Assembly: GCA_017470425.1 (NCBI GenBank)
Contig: JAFUYT010000016.1
Location: 62,001-126,000, forward strand
DNA from: Bacteroidaceae bacterium
Lineage (GTDB): Bacteria; Bacteroidota; Bacteroidia; Bacteroidales; Bacteroidaceae
Direction of reading: 5' to 3'
Length of the DNA: 64,000 nt
In this document: in pieces, positions 34,172 to 43,668 of the stretch
How the letters are laid out: each line of letters starts with the position of its first letter
Position numbering within the stretch: the first letter of the stretch is position 1
Notes under the pieces: model-generated
What the model saw: only the letters and a program-made list of their open reading frames with translations
Told to the model about the DNA's origin: nothing
The model's database searches: none
Program-made: the position numbers and the translations under genes

Positions 34172-34885
34172 CTACATCTCCTTTGGCATCCTGCCGTAGC
34201 GGGCGATGCTGTTGCCTACATCTGAGGGGTCATCATAGAAGATGCGGATGAGGGCGCTGTCCTTCAGATAGTCCAGCATACCCACCTCGATGCGGGTGAT
34301 CTTCAGACCCGTGCGCTTCTCGAGGTCAGCCTTCAGCTCCTCGCGCTTCTCGGGTGTCACAAGCGTCACGTTGTCATAACGGATGATCTTGGAGCACTCC
34401 TGGGTCATCACCTTCGTGCTCTCAAAGAGCCACGCCATCAGGATGAACACAAGGTTCACGAACAGAATCGTCACGATGCCCACGCCGTCCCAGTAGTCGG
34501 CCTTCGGGTGGTAGTCGCCATGTGCCACAGCATTCACCACGCTCAGCGCGATGAGCATGAACAGATACGTCATCTCGCGGATGGGCACAGCCTCCGTACG
34601 GAAACGCATGATACCGAAGATGGCAAACAAGCCCATCGCCGCACCGATGTTCATACCTTCGCCCTCCATCAGGCTCACCAGCAGGAAGATACTCATCGCC
34701 ATCAGGATGAAGATGAAGGCATAGTCGCCGCGACGGCTGCGCGGGAAGTAGAAGCAACGCGCAATCACGCTCACCACCACCAGATTGATCGTGAAGCGGA
34801 TGAGCAACGAAATGAAATGCTGCGGGTCGAACAGCGTGACACCGAATAGGTTACCTAAGGTGTAGTTAATCTGTGTAATATCCAT
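34172..34885 (-). CDS. DUF4956 membrane protein
   Basis: This 237-residue protein has four to five membrane spans between about residues 25 and 155 and a soluble C-terminal domain (about 165-237, ferredoxin-like pattern LKITRIEVGMLDYLKDSALIRIFY). The segment IGAAMGLFAIFGIMRFRTEAVPIREMTYLF is the family signature. DUF4956 proteins commonly neighbour VTC-domain polyphosphate polymerases. The function is unknown; a role in polyphosphate or charged-polymer handling at the membrane is inferred from that association. Confidence 0.85.
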   Translation of the reverse strand: MDITQINYTLGNLFGVTLFDPQHFISLLIRFTINLVVVSVIARCFYFPRSRRGDYAFIFILMAMSIFLLVSLMEGEGMNIGAAMGLFAIFGIMRFRTEAVPIREMTYLFMLIALSVVNAVAHGDYHPKADYWDGVGIVTILFVNLVFILMAWLFESTKVMTQECSKIIRYDNVTLVTPEKREELKADLEKRTGLKITRIEVGMLDYLKDSALIRIFYDDPSDVGNSIARYGRMPKEM

Positions 34886-34901
34886 GACTTTATGTTACGA
34901 T

Positions 34902-34936
34902 GATTCAATACCTCAATCTTTCAATGTTTCAATCTT
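34902..34936. repeat. 8-bp tandem repeat tract after the VTC gene
   Basis: ATTCAATA, CCTCAATC, TTTCAATG, TTTCAATC units; on the coding strand they read GATTGAAA-like and supply the VTC gene's last codon and stop (GAT TGA). The same arrangement ends psd at 39094-39120. Confidence 0.7.
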
Positions 34937-35732
34937 CCCATTTCTCCATTGCCGCGAAAGGATGGCCCGAGTACTTGCTGATGCGCACCAGCTTCTCCTT
35001 GAAGAGATTGTTCTTCAGGGTACCGTTGGTCATGACGCTGCCGATGCAGTACTTCGAGAATCCCGATGCCTTGATGCGCAGCTCACGCAGAATGTCCAGC
35101 ACGGGAGAATAGACGTTGCCGTCGCGCTTGAGTTCGATGATGACCAAGTCACCCGTACCCGCGTCCGCGTCCGTCTCGAAGTTGTGGAACTCCACATTGA
35201 AGTCGATCGTCAAACGCTCCGTCTTCCCCTTGTTCACGAGCGTGATGCGTTGGAAGCGGTTCTGCACGGTAGGGTCAATATCCGCGAAGGTCACGCCCGT
35301 CAGTTGCGCCGTGAAGTCGCTGCCGCCGGCCTCCACGATATGACCGCGGTCGTGGTCGGGCACGGTGATGCGCTTCTTCTTCGTGCGGCCGTGGTTGTTC
35401 TTCGTCTTGATCTCCAGGAACGTCAGGTCACTATCTAAATAGGTACGCACGCGTATCTTCTGACGAGGTGCGCGCGCATTATGATGCTCGAGAAAGAAGC
35501 GGTGACCCGGCGTGTCCCAATAAACCGTCCTGTAGTTAGCGATGCGTTGCTCACCGATTTGCTGCGCGAAATACTTGCCCTGTGCCAACTCCAACAGTCC
35601 GGCAAGCTTCTGCTTGCTGGTCACGAACTTGGTATCTGTGCGGTTCATCAGCTTGATGCCGCTCATCTCGTCCAGCGAGATGGGGGGCAGTTGCGCTAAC
35701 CAATGGCGGATGTGTTGATCAGTATCTGTCAT
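34929..35732 (-). CDS. VTC-domain polyphosphate polymerase
   Basis: This 267-residue protein matches the VTC (triphosphate-tunnel) domain that makes polyphosphate from ATP in yeast Vtc4. Tunnel motifs are visible: R31-x-D-x-K35, Y71-W-D-T, R94-x-R96-x-Y98, E107-x-K109-x-K111 and a late acidic-basic ELKRDG. The start at 35732 is chosen because the -7 box at 35754-35761 overlaps any earlier start. It heads a minus-strand cluster with the DUF4956 membrane protein and three exported proteins. Catalysis is inferred from family. Confidence 0.85.
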   Translation of the reverse strand: MTDTDQHIRHWLAQLPPISLDEMSGIKLMNRTDTKFVTSKQKLAGLLELAQGKYFAQQIGEQRIANYRTVYWDTPGHRFFLEHHNARAPRQKIRVRTYLDSDLTFLEIKTKNNHGRTKKKRITVPDHDRGHIVEAGGSDFTAQLTGVTFADIDPTVQNRFQRITLVNKGKTERLTIDFNVEFHNFETDADAGTGDLVIIELKRDGNVYSPVLDILRELRIKASGFSKYCIGSVMTNGTLKNNLFKEKLVRISKYSGHPFAAMEKWED

Positions 35733-35753
35733 CGCTAAAAAAGACGATTTCGG

Positions 35754-35761
35754 GGGCAAAG
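35754..35761 (-). promoter_or_regulatory. -7 box of the VTC cluster promoter
   Basis: Minus strand TAACTTTG, 22 bases before the chosen VTC start. A TTTG lies slightly too far upstream (23-base spacer). Confidence 0.5.
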
Positions 35762-35838
35762 TTAGTAATTTGTTGGATGCAAAGCACCAAAAGAATAAAC
35801 TTTTTGCACCCTTCGTGCGTTTTTTCCTACGAAAAGGC

Positions 35839-35868
35839 TTGCCGTATCGACCAAAGTCCTTATCTTTG
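35839..35868 (+). promoter_or_regulatory. Promoter of frr-rsgA
   Basis: TTG (35839-35841), 19 bases, TATCTTTG (35861-35868), 31 bases before the frr start. Confidence 0.7.
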
Positions 35869-35899
35869 TCACGAAAACTTCAAACTATAACACACAAAT

Positions 35900-36457
35900 A
35901 TGGACAAGAAAGAAATTCTCTCCGCCGCCGAAGAGCGCATGGAAGAGGCCGTGATGTATCTCGAAGAAGCCCTCTCACACATTCGCGCCGGAAAGGCCAA
36001 CATCAAACTGCTCGACGGCATTCGCGTCGATAACTACGGAGCCATGGTGCCCATCAACCAGTGTGCAGCTGTCACCACGCCCGATGCCCGAACCATCGCC
36101 ATCAAGCCCTGGGACAAGTCCATGTTCCGCGTCATCGAGAAAGCCATCATCGACAGCTCACTCGGCATTATGCCCGAGAACAACGGCGAAATCATCCGCA
36201 TCGGCATACCGCCCCTCACCGAGGAGCGCCGCAAGCAGCTCGCCAAGCAGTGCGGCAAGGAAGGCGAGCAGGCCAAGGTCAGCGTGCGCAACGCCCGCCG
36301 CGACGGCATCGAGCAACTGAAGAAAGCAGTGAAGGACGGTCTGAGCGAAGACCACCAGAAGGATGGCGAGGAAGAGCTCCAGAAGATGCACGACAAGTAC
36401 ATCAAGCAAATCGATGCCCTCCTCGCAACCAAGGAGAAAGAGATCATGACCGTGTAA
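35900..36457 (+). CDS. frr: Ribosome recycling factor
   Basis: This 185-residue protein splits post-termination ribosomes together with EF-G. The family signatures include [20 protein letters not shown] near the N-terminus, [14 protein letters not shown], and [18 protein letters not shown] with [10 protein letters not shown] in the C-terminal half. rsgA starts eight bases after its stop, so the two form an operon of ribosome-related factors. Confidence 0.97.
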   Translation: MDKKEILSAAEERMEEAVMYLEEALSHIRAGKANIKLLDGIRVDNYGAMVPINQCAAVTTPDARTIAIKPWDKSMFRVIEKAIIDSSLGIMPENNGEIIRIGIPPLTEERRKQLAKQCGKEGEQAKVSVRNARRDGIEQLKKAVKDGLSEDHQKDGEEELQKMHDKYIKQIDALLATKEKEIMTV

Positions 36458-36465
36458 GACAACGC

Positions 36466-37638
36466 ATGAAAGGTCTGGTTGTACGCAATACAGGGAGCTG
36501 GTACGACGTCCGCACTGACGACGGCCAGCTCCTCCCCTGCAAGGTGAAAGGCAACTTCCGCCTCAAAGGCATTCGCAGCACCAACCCCGTCGCCGTCGGC
36601 GACTGGGTTGAAGTCTCCCCCACGGGAACCCTGCCCAACAACGATGCAGCAGTGCACAGGCCACCGTCCAGCAGCGATGCAGCAGTGCACAGGCCACCGT
36701 CCAGCAGTGATGCAGCCAGGGATCCAAGGCCCCTGTCTAACAGCAATGCAGCCGTGGTTCCCGACGGGTCACCGTCGGGTCCCCCCGCCTTCATCACCAA
36801 CATCCTCGACCGCCGCAACTACATCATCCGCCGTGCCTCGAACCTCTCCAAGCAGAGCCACATCATCGCCGCCAATGTCGATCTGGCCTGCCTCGTCGTC
36901 ACCATCGCCCACCCCGAGACCTCCACGACCTTCATCGACCGCTTCCTCGCCTCCGCCGAAGCCTACGCCGTCCCCGTAGCCCTCGTCTTCAACAAGCTCG
37001 ACCTCTACGATGCCGACGAGCGCCGCTACCTCAACGCCATCATGGCCCTCTACCGCCACCTCGGCTATCCCTGCTTCGCCGTCTCCGCCACCACCGGCGA
37101 GGGCATCACCGATGTCCCCGCCACAGCCCCTATGCCCACCGCAGCCACCGTGCCTGATGAAGCCACCGTGCCCGACGCGTCAGCGTCGGTCCCCCTCCTC
37201 CCCCTCCTCCCCTACCTCTGCGGAAAGACCACCCTGTTCAGCGGCAACAGCGGCGTCGGCAAGAGCACACTCCTGAACCGCCTCGTCCCCGAGGCCCGCG
37301 CCAAGACCGCTGCCCTCAGCCTCGCCCACGACCAAGGCCAGCACACCACCACCTTCTCGGAGATGTATGACCTACAGGAAGGCGGCCGCATCATCGACAC
37401 CCCTGGCATCCGCGGTTTCGGCACCTTCGACTTCAACCGGGCTGAAGTCTCGCATTACTTCCGCGAGATCTTCGCCATCGGGCGCGACTGCCGCTTCAGC
37501 AACTGCACCCACACCCACGAACCCGGCTGCGCCGTACGCACAGCTCTCGACCATCATGAGATAGCCGAGAGCCGTTACCGTTCCTATCTCTCCATCCTGG
37601 AGGATGAGAACGAGAGTAAATATCGCGAGAAATTCTAA
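36466..37638 (+). CDS. rsgA: Ribosome small subunit-dependent GTPase RsgA, with repeat-derived inserts
   Basis: This 390-residue, circularly permuted GTPase matures the 30S subunit. After the OB-fold (about 1-55) come NKLD (G4), VSATTGEG (G5), GNSGVGKST (G1, K266) and DTPGIRGFG (G3), then the zinc domain ([14 protein letters not shown]). The family is usually near 300 residues. Two Pro/Ser/Ala inserts make it longer. Insert 1 (about 57-105) sits between the OB-fold and the GTPase domain and holds two 11-residue repeats [11 protein letters not shown] plus a GTCA palindrome. Insert 2 (about 218-248) lies between G5 and G1 and holds a second GTCA palindrome. The core motifs are intact, so it is probably functional. 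Confidence 0.93.
   Translation: MKGLVVRNTGSWYDVRTDDGQLLPCKVKGNFRLKGIRSTNPVAVGDWVEVSPTGTLPNNDAAVHRPPSSSDAAVHRPPSSSDAARDPRPLSNSNAAVVPDGSPSGPPAFITNILDRRNYIIRRASNLSKQSHIIAANVDLACLVVTIAHPETSTTFIDRFLASAEAYAVPVALVFNKLDLYDADERRYLNAIMALYRHLGYPCFAVSATTGEGITDVPATAPMPTAATVPDEATVPDASASVPLLPLLPYLCGKTTLFSGNSGVGKSTLLNRLVPEARAKTAALSLAHDQGQHTTTFSEMYDLQEGGRIIDTPGIRGFGTFDFNRAEVSHYFREIFAIGRDCRFSNCTHTHEPGCAVRTALDHHEIAESRYRSYLSILEDENESKYREKF
36643..36779. repeat. 33-bp direct repeats and GTCA palindrome inside rsgA
   Basis: Copies of a 33-bp unit start at 36643 and 36676, with a partial third at 36709; each encodes [11 protein letters not shown]. At 36760-36779 lies CCCGACGG-GTCA-CCGTCGGG, a perfect 8-bp palindrome with a GTCA loop. 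Confidence 0.85.
37172..37189. repeat. GTCA-loop palindrome in the second rsgA insert
   Basis: CCGACGC-GTCA-GCGTCGG, a perfect 7-bp stem, translated as VPDASASVP. It is in the same frame as the other GTCA palindromes in rsgA and malQ. Confidence 0.8.
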
Positions 37639-37646
37639 CCGCGCAC

Positions 37647-38354
37647 CTATTCGTGCACCAGCGTGCCGATGGGCTCGCCGTCCATGACGCGCCGCAGGTT
37701 CCCATAGATGTCCATGTTGAAGACATAGATGGGCAGATGGTTCTCCTTGCACATCGTAGTGGCCGTGAGATCCATCACCTTCAACCCGCGCGTATAGACC
37801 TCATCGAAGGTAATCTCTTCGAACTTCGTAGCCGTGGGGTCCTTCTCGGGATCGGCCGTATAGACGCCATCCACGCGGGTGCCCTTTAGCATCACGTCGG
37901 CCTCAATCTCGATGCCACGCAGCGACGAGCCCGTGTCCGTCGTGAAATACGGATTACCCGTGCCGCCGCTCATGATGACGACCTCACCCCGTTCCATCGC
38001 CTCAATGGCCTTCCATTTCGAATAGAACTCGCCGATAGGCTCCATGCGGATGGCCGTGAGCACACGGCTGGGCACCCCGATGGCGCCGAGCGCCGAGCTC
38101 AGGCCCAGAGAGTTGATGACCGTAGCGCACATGCCCATCTGGTCGCCCTTCACACGGTCGAAGCCCTTGCCTGCGCCGCTCAAGCCGCGGAAAATGTTAC
38201 CGCCTCCGATGACGATGCCGATCTGCACCCCCATCGCGTGCACCTCCTTGATTTGTTCGGCATACTCTGCCAACCGCTTCTCGTCGATGCCATACTTCTG
38301 TTCGCCCATCAGGCTCTCACCCGAGAGCTTGAGGAGGATTCTCTTAAATCTCAT
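37647..38354 (-). CDS. pyrH: Uridylate (UMP) kinase
   Basis: This 235-residue amino-acid-kinase-fold enzyme phosphorylates UMP to UDP. Signatures are FKRILLKLSGESLMG at the N-terminus, IVIGGGNIFRG, DQMGMCATVINSLGL, and TGNPYFTTDTGSSLRGIEIEADVMLKGT. It is convergent with rsgA (eight-base gap) and follows pssA by 19 bases. Confidence 0.97.
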   Translation of the reverse strand: MRFKRILLKLSGESLMGEQKYGIDEKRLAEYAEQIKEVHAMGVQIGIVIGGGNIFRGLSGAGKGFDRVKGDQMGMCATVINSLGLSSALGAIGVPSRVLTAIRMEPIGEFYSKWKAIEAMERGEVVIMSGGTGNPYFTTDTGSSLRGIEIEADVMLKGTRVDGVYTADPEKDPTATKFEEITFDEVYTRGLKVMDLTATTMCKENHLPIYVFNMDIYGNLRRVMDGEPIGTLVHE

Positions 38355-38373
38355 AGTGAAAAGTAAAGAATGA

Positions 38374-39072
38374 TTATTTCAATTTCCAAGCAACCAGCGA
38401 CAGCGCAATGTACCAAAGAATGCAGAGGCTGATGGCCGATGCATCACGCAGCAGGAGCAGCAACACCACGCAGCCCGCCAGGAAGATGTACTTCACACGA
38501 TTCTCCTGCCAGTCCAGCGTCTTGAACTTCAGGGAGAACAGCGGAATCTCCGCAATCAGCAGGAAGCTGAACATCAGCATGAACAAGAACAGGAACACAG
38601 CATTGAAGCGAGGCGACGCCAGGAACGACAGCTGCCCCACGATGAGGGAACTCCAGAACAGCGCATTGGCGGGCGTAGGCAGGCCGATGAAGCTCGTCGT
38701 CTGGCGTGTGTCGAGATTGAACTTCGCCAACCGGAGGGCGGAGAAGGCCGCCATGATGAAGGCGGCGTAAGGGAGGTAGGGTGCCAAGGGCTGCAACGCA
38801 TCGGGATATTGCACGTAGCCGAAGAGCTGGAAGACCATTGCCGACGGAGCCACGCCAAACGTCACCACGTCTGCCAGCGAATCCAGTTCCTTGCCGATGG
38901 GGCCGCTGATGCCCAGCGCACGCGCCGCCATACCATCAAAGAAGTCGAAGACGGCGCCGCCGATGATCATCGCGAACGCCCACTCAAAGTGGCCGTGGAA
39001 GGCGGCACCCGTTGCCATGCAACCGCAGATGAGATTGCAGCAGGTCAGTATGTTAGGGAAATTCAAAAGCAT
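38374..39072 (-). CDS. pssA: CDP-diacylglycerol-serine O-phosphatidyltransferase
   Basis: This 232-residue integral membrane enzyme makes phosphatidylserine. The CDP-alcohol phosphotransferase motif is complete: D-G-x2-A-R then G and D-x3-D (DFFDGMAARALG, then GKELDSLADVVTFG). About seven hydrophobic spans follow the N-terminal NILTCCNLICGCMA. It lies directly after psd in the same direction, forming the two-step route to phosphatidylethanolamine. Confidence 0.95.
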   Translation of the reverse strand: MLLNFPNILTCCNLICGCMATGAAFHGHFEWAFAMIIGGAVFDFFDGMAARALGISGPIGKELDSLADVVTFGVAPSAMVFQLFGYVQYPDALQPLAPYLPYAAFIMAAFSALRLAKFNLDTRQTTSFIGLPTPANALFWSSLIVGQLSFLASPRFNAVFLFLFMLMFSFLLIAEIPLFSLKFKTLDWQENRVKYIFLAGCVVLLLLLRDASAISLCILWYIALSLVAWKLK

Positions 39073-39093
39073 ATCTTGCGAATGACGAATGTA

Positions 39094-39120
39094 TCTTTCA
39101 ATGTTTCAATCTTTCAACTT
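39094..39120. repeat. 8-bp tandem repeat tract at the psd 3' end
   Basis: TTTCAATG, TTTCAATC, TTTCAACT units; on the psd strand they encode the last residues (LKD) and the stop. Same family as 34902-34936. Confidence 0.7.
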
Positions 39121-39804
39121 GGCAATCACCGTGTGGTTACCCGTCGTGGGCTGCCCCACCTCCACCTGCGGCCGTGCCGACAGAGGCAGATAGACATCGA
39201 CGCGGGAGCCGAACTTGATGAATCCCAGGTGCTCATCCACGAAACACTCCTCGCCCTCAGCGGGGTATGTCACGATGCGACGAGCCACAGCGCCCGCCAC
39301 CTGACGCACCAGCACCTCGGTGCCGTCCGCCGTCTCGATCACCACGGTAGAACGCTCATTGTCCAGACTCGCCTTGGGGAGCCACGCCGCGCTGAAGCGA
39401 CCATTGTGGTGGCGCACCATCTTCACCACACCATCCACAGGAATCCAGTTGGCATGGACATTGAACAGACTCATGAAGATGCTCACCATCAGCCGCCTGT
39501 CGTGGAAATACTCGTTCTCATCGACTTCCTCGACGACGACAACCTTGCCGTCGCAGGGAGCCAGCACAGAGTCCTCCGTGTCGCCATCGTACAGGCGGAT
39601 GGGGCAACGGAAGAAGTTCACCGTCACCAGATAGATGGCCAACAGGATGCTGAAGGGAATCCAGAACCACACGCTCTGGAACGTGAAAGCATAGCCCAGT
39701 AACAAGCACAGCACCGTGGCACACACGCCGAAGACGATCAACGTCGTCGTGCCTTCGCTATGCAGTCGGATATTCTTCTTGATTTTCTTGAGTGGACGTA
39801 CCAT
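39106..39804 (-). CDS. psd: Phosphatidylserine decarboxylase
   Basis: This 232-residue short-form proenzyme converts phosphatidylserine to phosphatidylethanolamine. The self-cleavage site that yields the pyruvoyl cofactor is G-S in [13 protein letters not shown] near the C-terminus. [11 protein letters not shown] and the two N-terminal membrane segments (about 20-58) fit the PSD-A subfamily. pssA follows 33 bases downstream. The final residues come from an 8-bp repeat tract. Confidence 0.93.
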   Translation of the reverse strand: MVRPLKKIKKNIRLHSEGTTTLIVFGVCATVLCLLLGYAFTFQSVWFWIPFSILLAIYLVTVNFFRCPIRLYDGDTEDSVLAPCDGKVVVVEEVDENEYFHDRRLMVSIFMSLFNVHANWIPVDGVVKMVRHHNGRFSAAWLPKASLDNERSTVVIETADGTEVLVRQVAGAVARRIVTYPAEGEECFVDEHLGFIKFGSRVDVYLPLSARPQVEVGQPTTGNHTVIAKLKD

Positions 39805-39846
39805 GAATTGATAGCAGAAAAACGCCTAAAGTATGAATTTGCGATA

Positions 39847-39877
39847 CAAAAGTAGGCATTATTTGAAATATCGCAAA
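39847..39877 (-). promoter_or_regulatory. Promoter of psd-pssA-pyrH
   Basis: Minus strand: TTTG (39874-39877), 19 bases, TACTTTTG (39847-39854), 42 bases before the psd start. Confidence 0.7.
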
Positions 39878-39893
39878 AAAAACTGTCTCTTTT

Positions 39894-39924
39894 TTGGCAG
39901 TTTGGTAAAAGAAATGTAATTTTA
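39894..39924 (+). promoter_or_regulatory. Candidate promoter of dnaE
   Basis: TTGG (39894-39897), 19 bases, TAATTTTA (39917-39924), one base off the -7 consensus. It is divergent from the psd promoter. Confidence 0.45.
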
Positions 39925-39942
39925 CGCTCGTTTTCGACGATT

Positions 39943-42900
39943 ATGGAGAATTTCATACACCTTCACGTACACACACAGTACTCTCTTCTTGACGGTCAGG
40001 CCAGCATCCCAAAGCTGGTCGAAAAGGCCATCAAGGACGGCATGCGCGGCATGGCCATCACCGACCACGGAAACATGATGGGAGTGAAGGAGTACTTCAA
40101 CTATGTGAGCAAGAAGAACAAGGAGCTCAAGGAAGCGGGCAAGGAACCCTTCAAGCCCATCTTCGGCTGCGAGATGTACGTGGCCGAGCGCACGCTCTAC
40201 GACAGGAACAAGGACATTGACAACCGACGGTACCACCTCATCGTCCTGGCCAAGAACGAGACGGGCTACCACAACCTCGTCAAGCTCGTCTCCAAGTCAT
40301 GGATCGACGGCTTCTACACCCGTCCCCGCACGGATCACGACGAGCTGGCGAAGCACCACGAGGGCCTCATCATCTGCTCTGCCTGCATCGCAGGAGAGGT
40401 GCCACGCCGCATCCTCGAAGGCCGCATCGAAGAGGCCGAGAAGGTCATTGAGTGGTATAAGGGCATCTTCGGCGATGACTATTACCTTGAGCTGCAGCGG
40501 CACGAGGTCAAGGACCCCAACCAGCGCGCGCAGCGCGACACCTTCCCCCTCCAGCAGGAGGCCAACCGCGTCATCATCGAGCTGGCGCGCAAGCATGGCG
40601 TGAAGGTCGTCTGCACCAACGATGTCCACTTCGTCGATGAAGAGAACGCCGAAGCCCACGACCGCCTCATCTGCCTCGGCACAGGCAAGGACCTCGACGA
40701 TCCCAAGCGCATGATGTACACCAAGCAGGAGTGGTTCAAGACGCAGGCCGAGATGAACGACATCTTCGCCGACATCCCCGAGGCGCTGTCCAACACGCTC
40801 GAGGTGCTCGACAAGGTGGAGACCTACAGCATCGACCACCGGCCCATCATGCCGAACTTTGCCATTCCGCCGAGCTTCGCCACCGAGGAGGACTACCGCC
40901 AGCGCTACACCGAAGAGGATCTGTTCCGCGAGTTCACGCGCGACGAGAACGGCAACGTCGTCTGCTCCGACGAGGAGGGAGCCAAGAAAATCAAGAACCT
41001 CGGAGGCATCGACAAGCTATATCGCCTGAAACTCGAGGCCGACTACCTCGCACACCTTACTTATATAGGCGCGCGCAAGCTCTATGGAGACCCGGTTCCC
41101 CCGGAAATCGACGAGCGCCTGCGCTTCGAGCTCCACGTGATGAAGACGATGGGCTTCCCCGGCTACTTCCTCATCGTGCAGGACTACATCAACGCCGCCT
41201 TCTACGAACTCGGCGTCAGCGTGGGACCCGGCCGTGGCTCCGCAGCCGGCTCCGCCGTCGCCTACTGCCTCGGCATCACCAAGGTGGATCCCATCAAGTA
41301 CGACCTGCTGTTTGAGCGCTTCCTGAACCCCGACCGTATCTCGCTGCCCGATATCGACGTCGATTTCGACGACGACGGCCGCGGAAAGGTGCTCTCGTGG
41401 GTCACACAGAAATACGGCGAAGAGAACGTCGCCCACATCATCACCTACGGCACTATGGCCACCAAGTCGGCCCTCCGCGACGTGGCACGCGTGCAGAAGG
41501 TACCCATCGACATCAGCCAGTCGCTCCTCAAGAGCATCCCCGACCGACTGCCCGACGCCCCCGACGGCAAGCCGCGCAAGATGAATCTCACCAATGTGCT
41601 CGCCTGCGTGCCCGAAATCCAGCAGGCCGCCGCCTCCAATAACCCCATCATGCGCGACACCATCCGCTATGCACAGATGCTCGAAGGCAACGTCCGCAAC
41701 ACGGGCGTACACGCCTGCGGCGTCATCATCTGCCGGGACCCCATCAGCGACTGGGTGCCCCTCAGCACGGCCGACGACAAGGAGACGGGCGAGAAAATCC
41801 TGTGCACGCAGTACGAAGGCTCCGTCATTGAGGACACGGGACTCATCAAGATGGACTTCCTCGGGCTGAAGACACTCAGCATCATCAAGGAAGCCCTCAA
41901 GAACATACACGACAGCCTCGGCATAGACATCGACATCGAGCACATCGACATCGAAGATCTCGCCACCTACCAGCTCTACTGCGACGGGCGCACCGTGGGC
42001 ACCTTCCAGTTTGAATCCTCCGGAATGCAGAAGTACCTGCGCGAGCTGCAGCCATCCACCTTCGAGGACCTGATCGCCATGAACGCCCTCTACCGCCCGG
42101 GCCCCATGGACTACATCCCCGACTTCATCGACCGCAAGCAAGGCCGCAAGCCCGTGGAGTACGACATCCCCTGCATGGAGAAATACCTCAAGGACACCTA
42201 CGGCATCACCGTCTATCAGGAGCAGGTGATGCTTCTCTCCCGACAGCTCGCCAACTTCACCCGCGGCGAGAGCGATACCCTCCGCAAGGCAATGGGTAAG
42301 AAGCTCAAGGACAAGCTGGACCACATGAAGCCCAAGTTCATCTCGCAGGGACAAGGCAATGGCCATGACCCCAAGGTGCTGGAGAAAATCTGGGCCGATT
42401 GGGAGAAGTTCGCGTCCTACGCCTTCAACAAGAGCCACGCCACCTGCTACTCGTGGGTGGCCTACCAGACAGCCTATCTGAAAGCCAACTTCCCCTCGGA
42501 GTACATGGCTGCCGTCATGAGCCGAAGCCTCGACGACATCACCGAGATTACCAAGCTCATGAACGAGTGCAAGGCACTCCGCATCGACGTGCTCGGCCCC
42601 GATATCAACCAGAGCCGCCAGCAGTTCAGCGTCGATAGCAGCGGCACGATCCGCTTCGGCCTCGGCGCCATCAAGGGCTTGGGCGAGAGCGCCGTAGAGG
42701 CACTGCTGGAAGAGCGCAATGCCAACGGCCCCTTCAAGAACCTCTTTGACTTCATCCAGCGCATCAACATCGCAGCCGTCAAGAAGAGCGGCATCGAGAG
42801 CCTCGCCCTCAGCGGCGCCCTCGACAGCTTCACGGAATGTGCCCGGGAGCAGTACTTCGCCCACAACGCCAAAGGGGAGATGTTCATCGATACCCTCGTA

Positions 42901-43668
42901 CGCTACGGCTGGGCCTATCAGGAAGCGAAGCACAGCGCCGAGACCTCTCTCTTCGGGGACTTCGACAGCGTGGAGATTGCCACGCCACCCATCCCCATGC
43001 AGTACGAGGAGTGGACACGCCTCGAACGACTCAATAAGGAGCGGGACCTCGTGGGCATCTACCTCTCGGCCCACCCCCTCGACGACTTCTCCATCATCCT
43101 CAACGATGTCTGCAATGCCAACAGCCAGACGCTGCAGGACAAGAGCGCATGGCTCGGACAAGATGTCACCTTCGGAGGCATCGTCACGGCCGTCAAGCGC
43201 GGCGTCGGCAAGAGCGGACAGCCCTACGGCATCGTCACCCTCGAGGACTACGCCGGCAACCTGGAGCTACCCCTCTGGGGACAGGACTGGGCCACATGGG
43301 GCATCTACATGGACGTAGGCAACGCACTCTTCATCTCGGCGCACATCCAGCCCGGGCGCTACAACCCCAACCGCATCGAGACCGTCATCGGCAAGATTGA
43401 CTTCCTCAACGATGTGAAAGACCAGCTCATCGAGAGTATCACCATACAGATTCCGCTCCAGAGCCTCAGCGATGACATCACTGCGGCACTCGAGGACCTC
43501 ACGGCTGGCAGCCCCGGCAATGCTGCCCTCTACTTCCACATCCTGGATCCCGAGGGCAAGCAGCATCTCACACTGCGCTCGCGCAACCATCACATCACCG
43601 TGCAGAAACAGCTCACCGACTTCATCAAATCCACCCCCGACCTCAGCTACCGGATCAATGGAGCCTGA
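39943..43668 (+). CDS. dnaE: DNA polymerase III subunit alpha
   Basis: This 1241-residue replicative polymerase has an N-terminal PHP domain (HLHVHTQYSLLDG, H6, H8, H10). The catalytic aspartates D470, D472 and D474 lie in LPDIDVDFDDDGRG. Fingers (YRPGPMDYIPDFIDRKQG), a helix-hairpin-helix region and a C-terminal OB-fold (VTFGGIVTAVKRGVGKSGQPYGIVTLEDYAG) follow. It is the DnaE1 type. The stop codon lies in a 7-bp repeat unit. Confidence 0.97.
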   Translation: MENFIHLHVHTQYSLLDGQASIPKLVEKAIKDGMRGMAITDHGNMMGVKEYFNYVSKKNKELKEAGKEPFKPIFGCEMYVAERTLYDRNKDIDNRRYHLIVLAKNETGYHNLVKLVSKSWIDGFYTRPRTDHDELAKHHEGLIICSACIAGEVPRRILEGRIEEAEKVIEWYKGIFGDDYYLELQRHEVKDPNQRAQRDTFPLQQEANRVIIELARKHGVKVVCTNDVHFVDEENAEAHDRLICLGTGKDLDDPKRMMYTKQEWFKTQAEMNDIFADIPEALSNTLEVLDKVETYSIDHRPIMPNFAIPPSFATEEDYRQRYTEEDLFREFTRDENGNVVCSDEEGAKKIKNLGGIDKLYRLKLEADYLAHLTYIGARKLYGDPVPPEIDERLRFELHVMKTMGFPGYFLIVQDYINAAFYELGVSVGPGRGSAAGSAVAYCLGITKVDPIKYDLLFERFLNPDRISLPDIDVDFDDDGRGKVLSWVTQKYGEENVAHIITYGTMATKSALRDVARVQKVPIDISQSLLKSIPDRLPDAPDGKPRKMNLTNVLACVPEIQQAAASNNPIMRDTIRYAQMLEGNVRNTGVHACGVIICRDPISDWVPLSTADDKETGEKILCTQYEGSVIEDTGLIKMDFLGLKTLSIIKEALKNIHDSLGIDIDIEHIDIEDLATYQLYCDGRTVGTFQFESSGMQKYLRELQPSTFEDLIAMNALYRPGPMDYIPDFIDRKQGRKPVEYDIPCMEKYLKDTYGITVYQEQVMLLSRQLANFTRGESDTLRKAMGKKLKDKLDHMKPKFISQGQGNGHDPKVLEKIWADWEKFASYAFNKSHATCYSWVAYQTAYLKANFPSEYMAAVMSRSLDDITEITKLMNECKALRIDVLGPDINQSRQQFSVDSSGTIRFGLGAIKGLGESAVEALLEERNANGPFKNLFDFIQRINIAAVKKSGIESLALSGALDSFTECAREQYFAHNAKGEMFIDTLVRYGWAYQEAKHSAETSLFGDFDSVEIATPPIPMQYEEWTRLERLNKERDLVGIYLSAHPLDDFSIILNDVCNANSQTLQDKSAWLGQDVTFGGIVTAVKRGVGKSGQPYGIVTLEDYAGNLELPLWGQDWATWGIYMDVGNALFISAHIQPGRYNPNRIETVIGKIDFLNDVKDQLIESITIQIPLQSLSDDITAALEDLTAGSPGNAALYFHILDPEGKQHLTLRSRNHHITVQKQLTDFIKSTPDLSYRINGA

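Noticed and set aside
36061..36465. Upstream extension of the rsgA frame
   Set aside because: It overlaps frr in another frame; the ATG at 36466 matches the natural start of RsgA.
41017..43161. 714-codon minus-strand frame
   Set aside because: Antisense shadow of dnaE with no recognisable motif.
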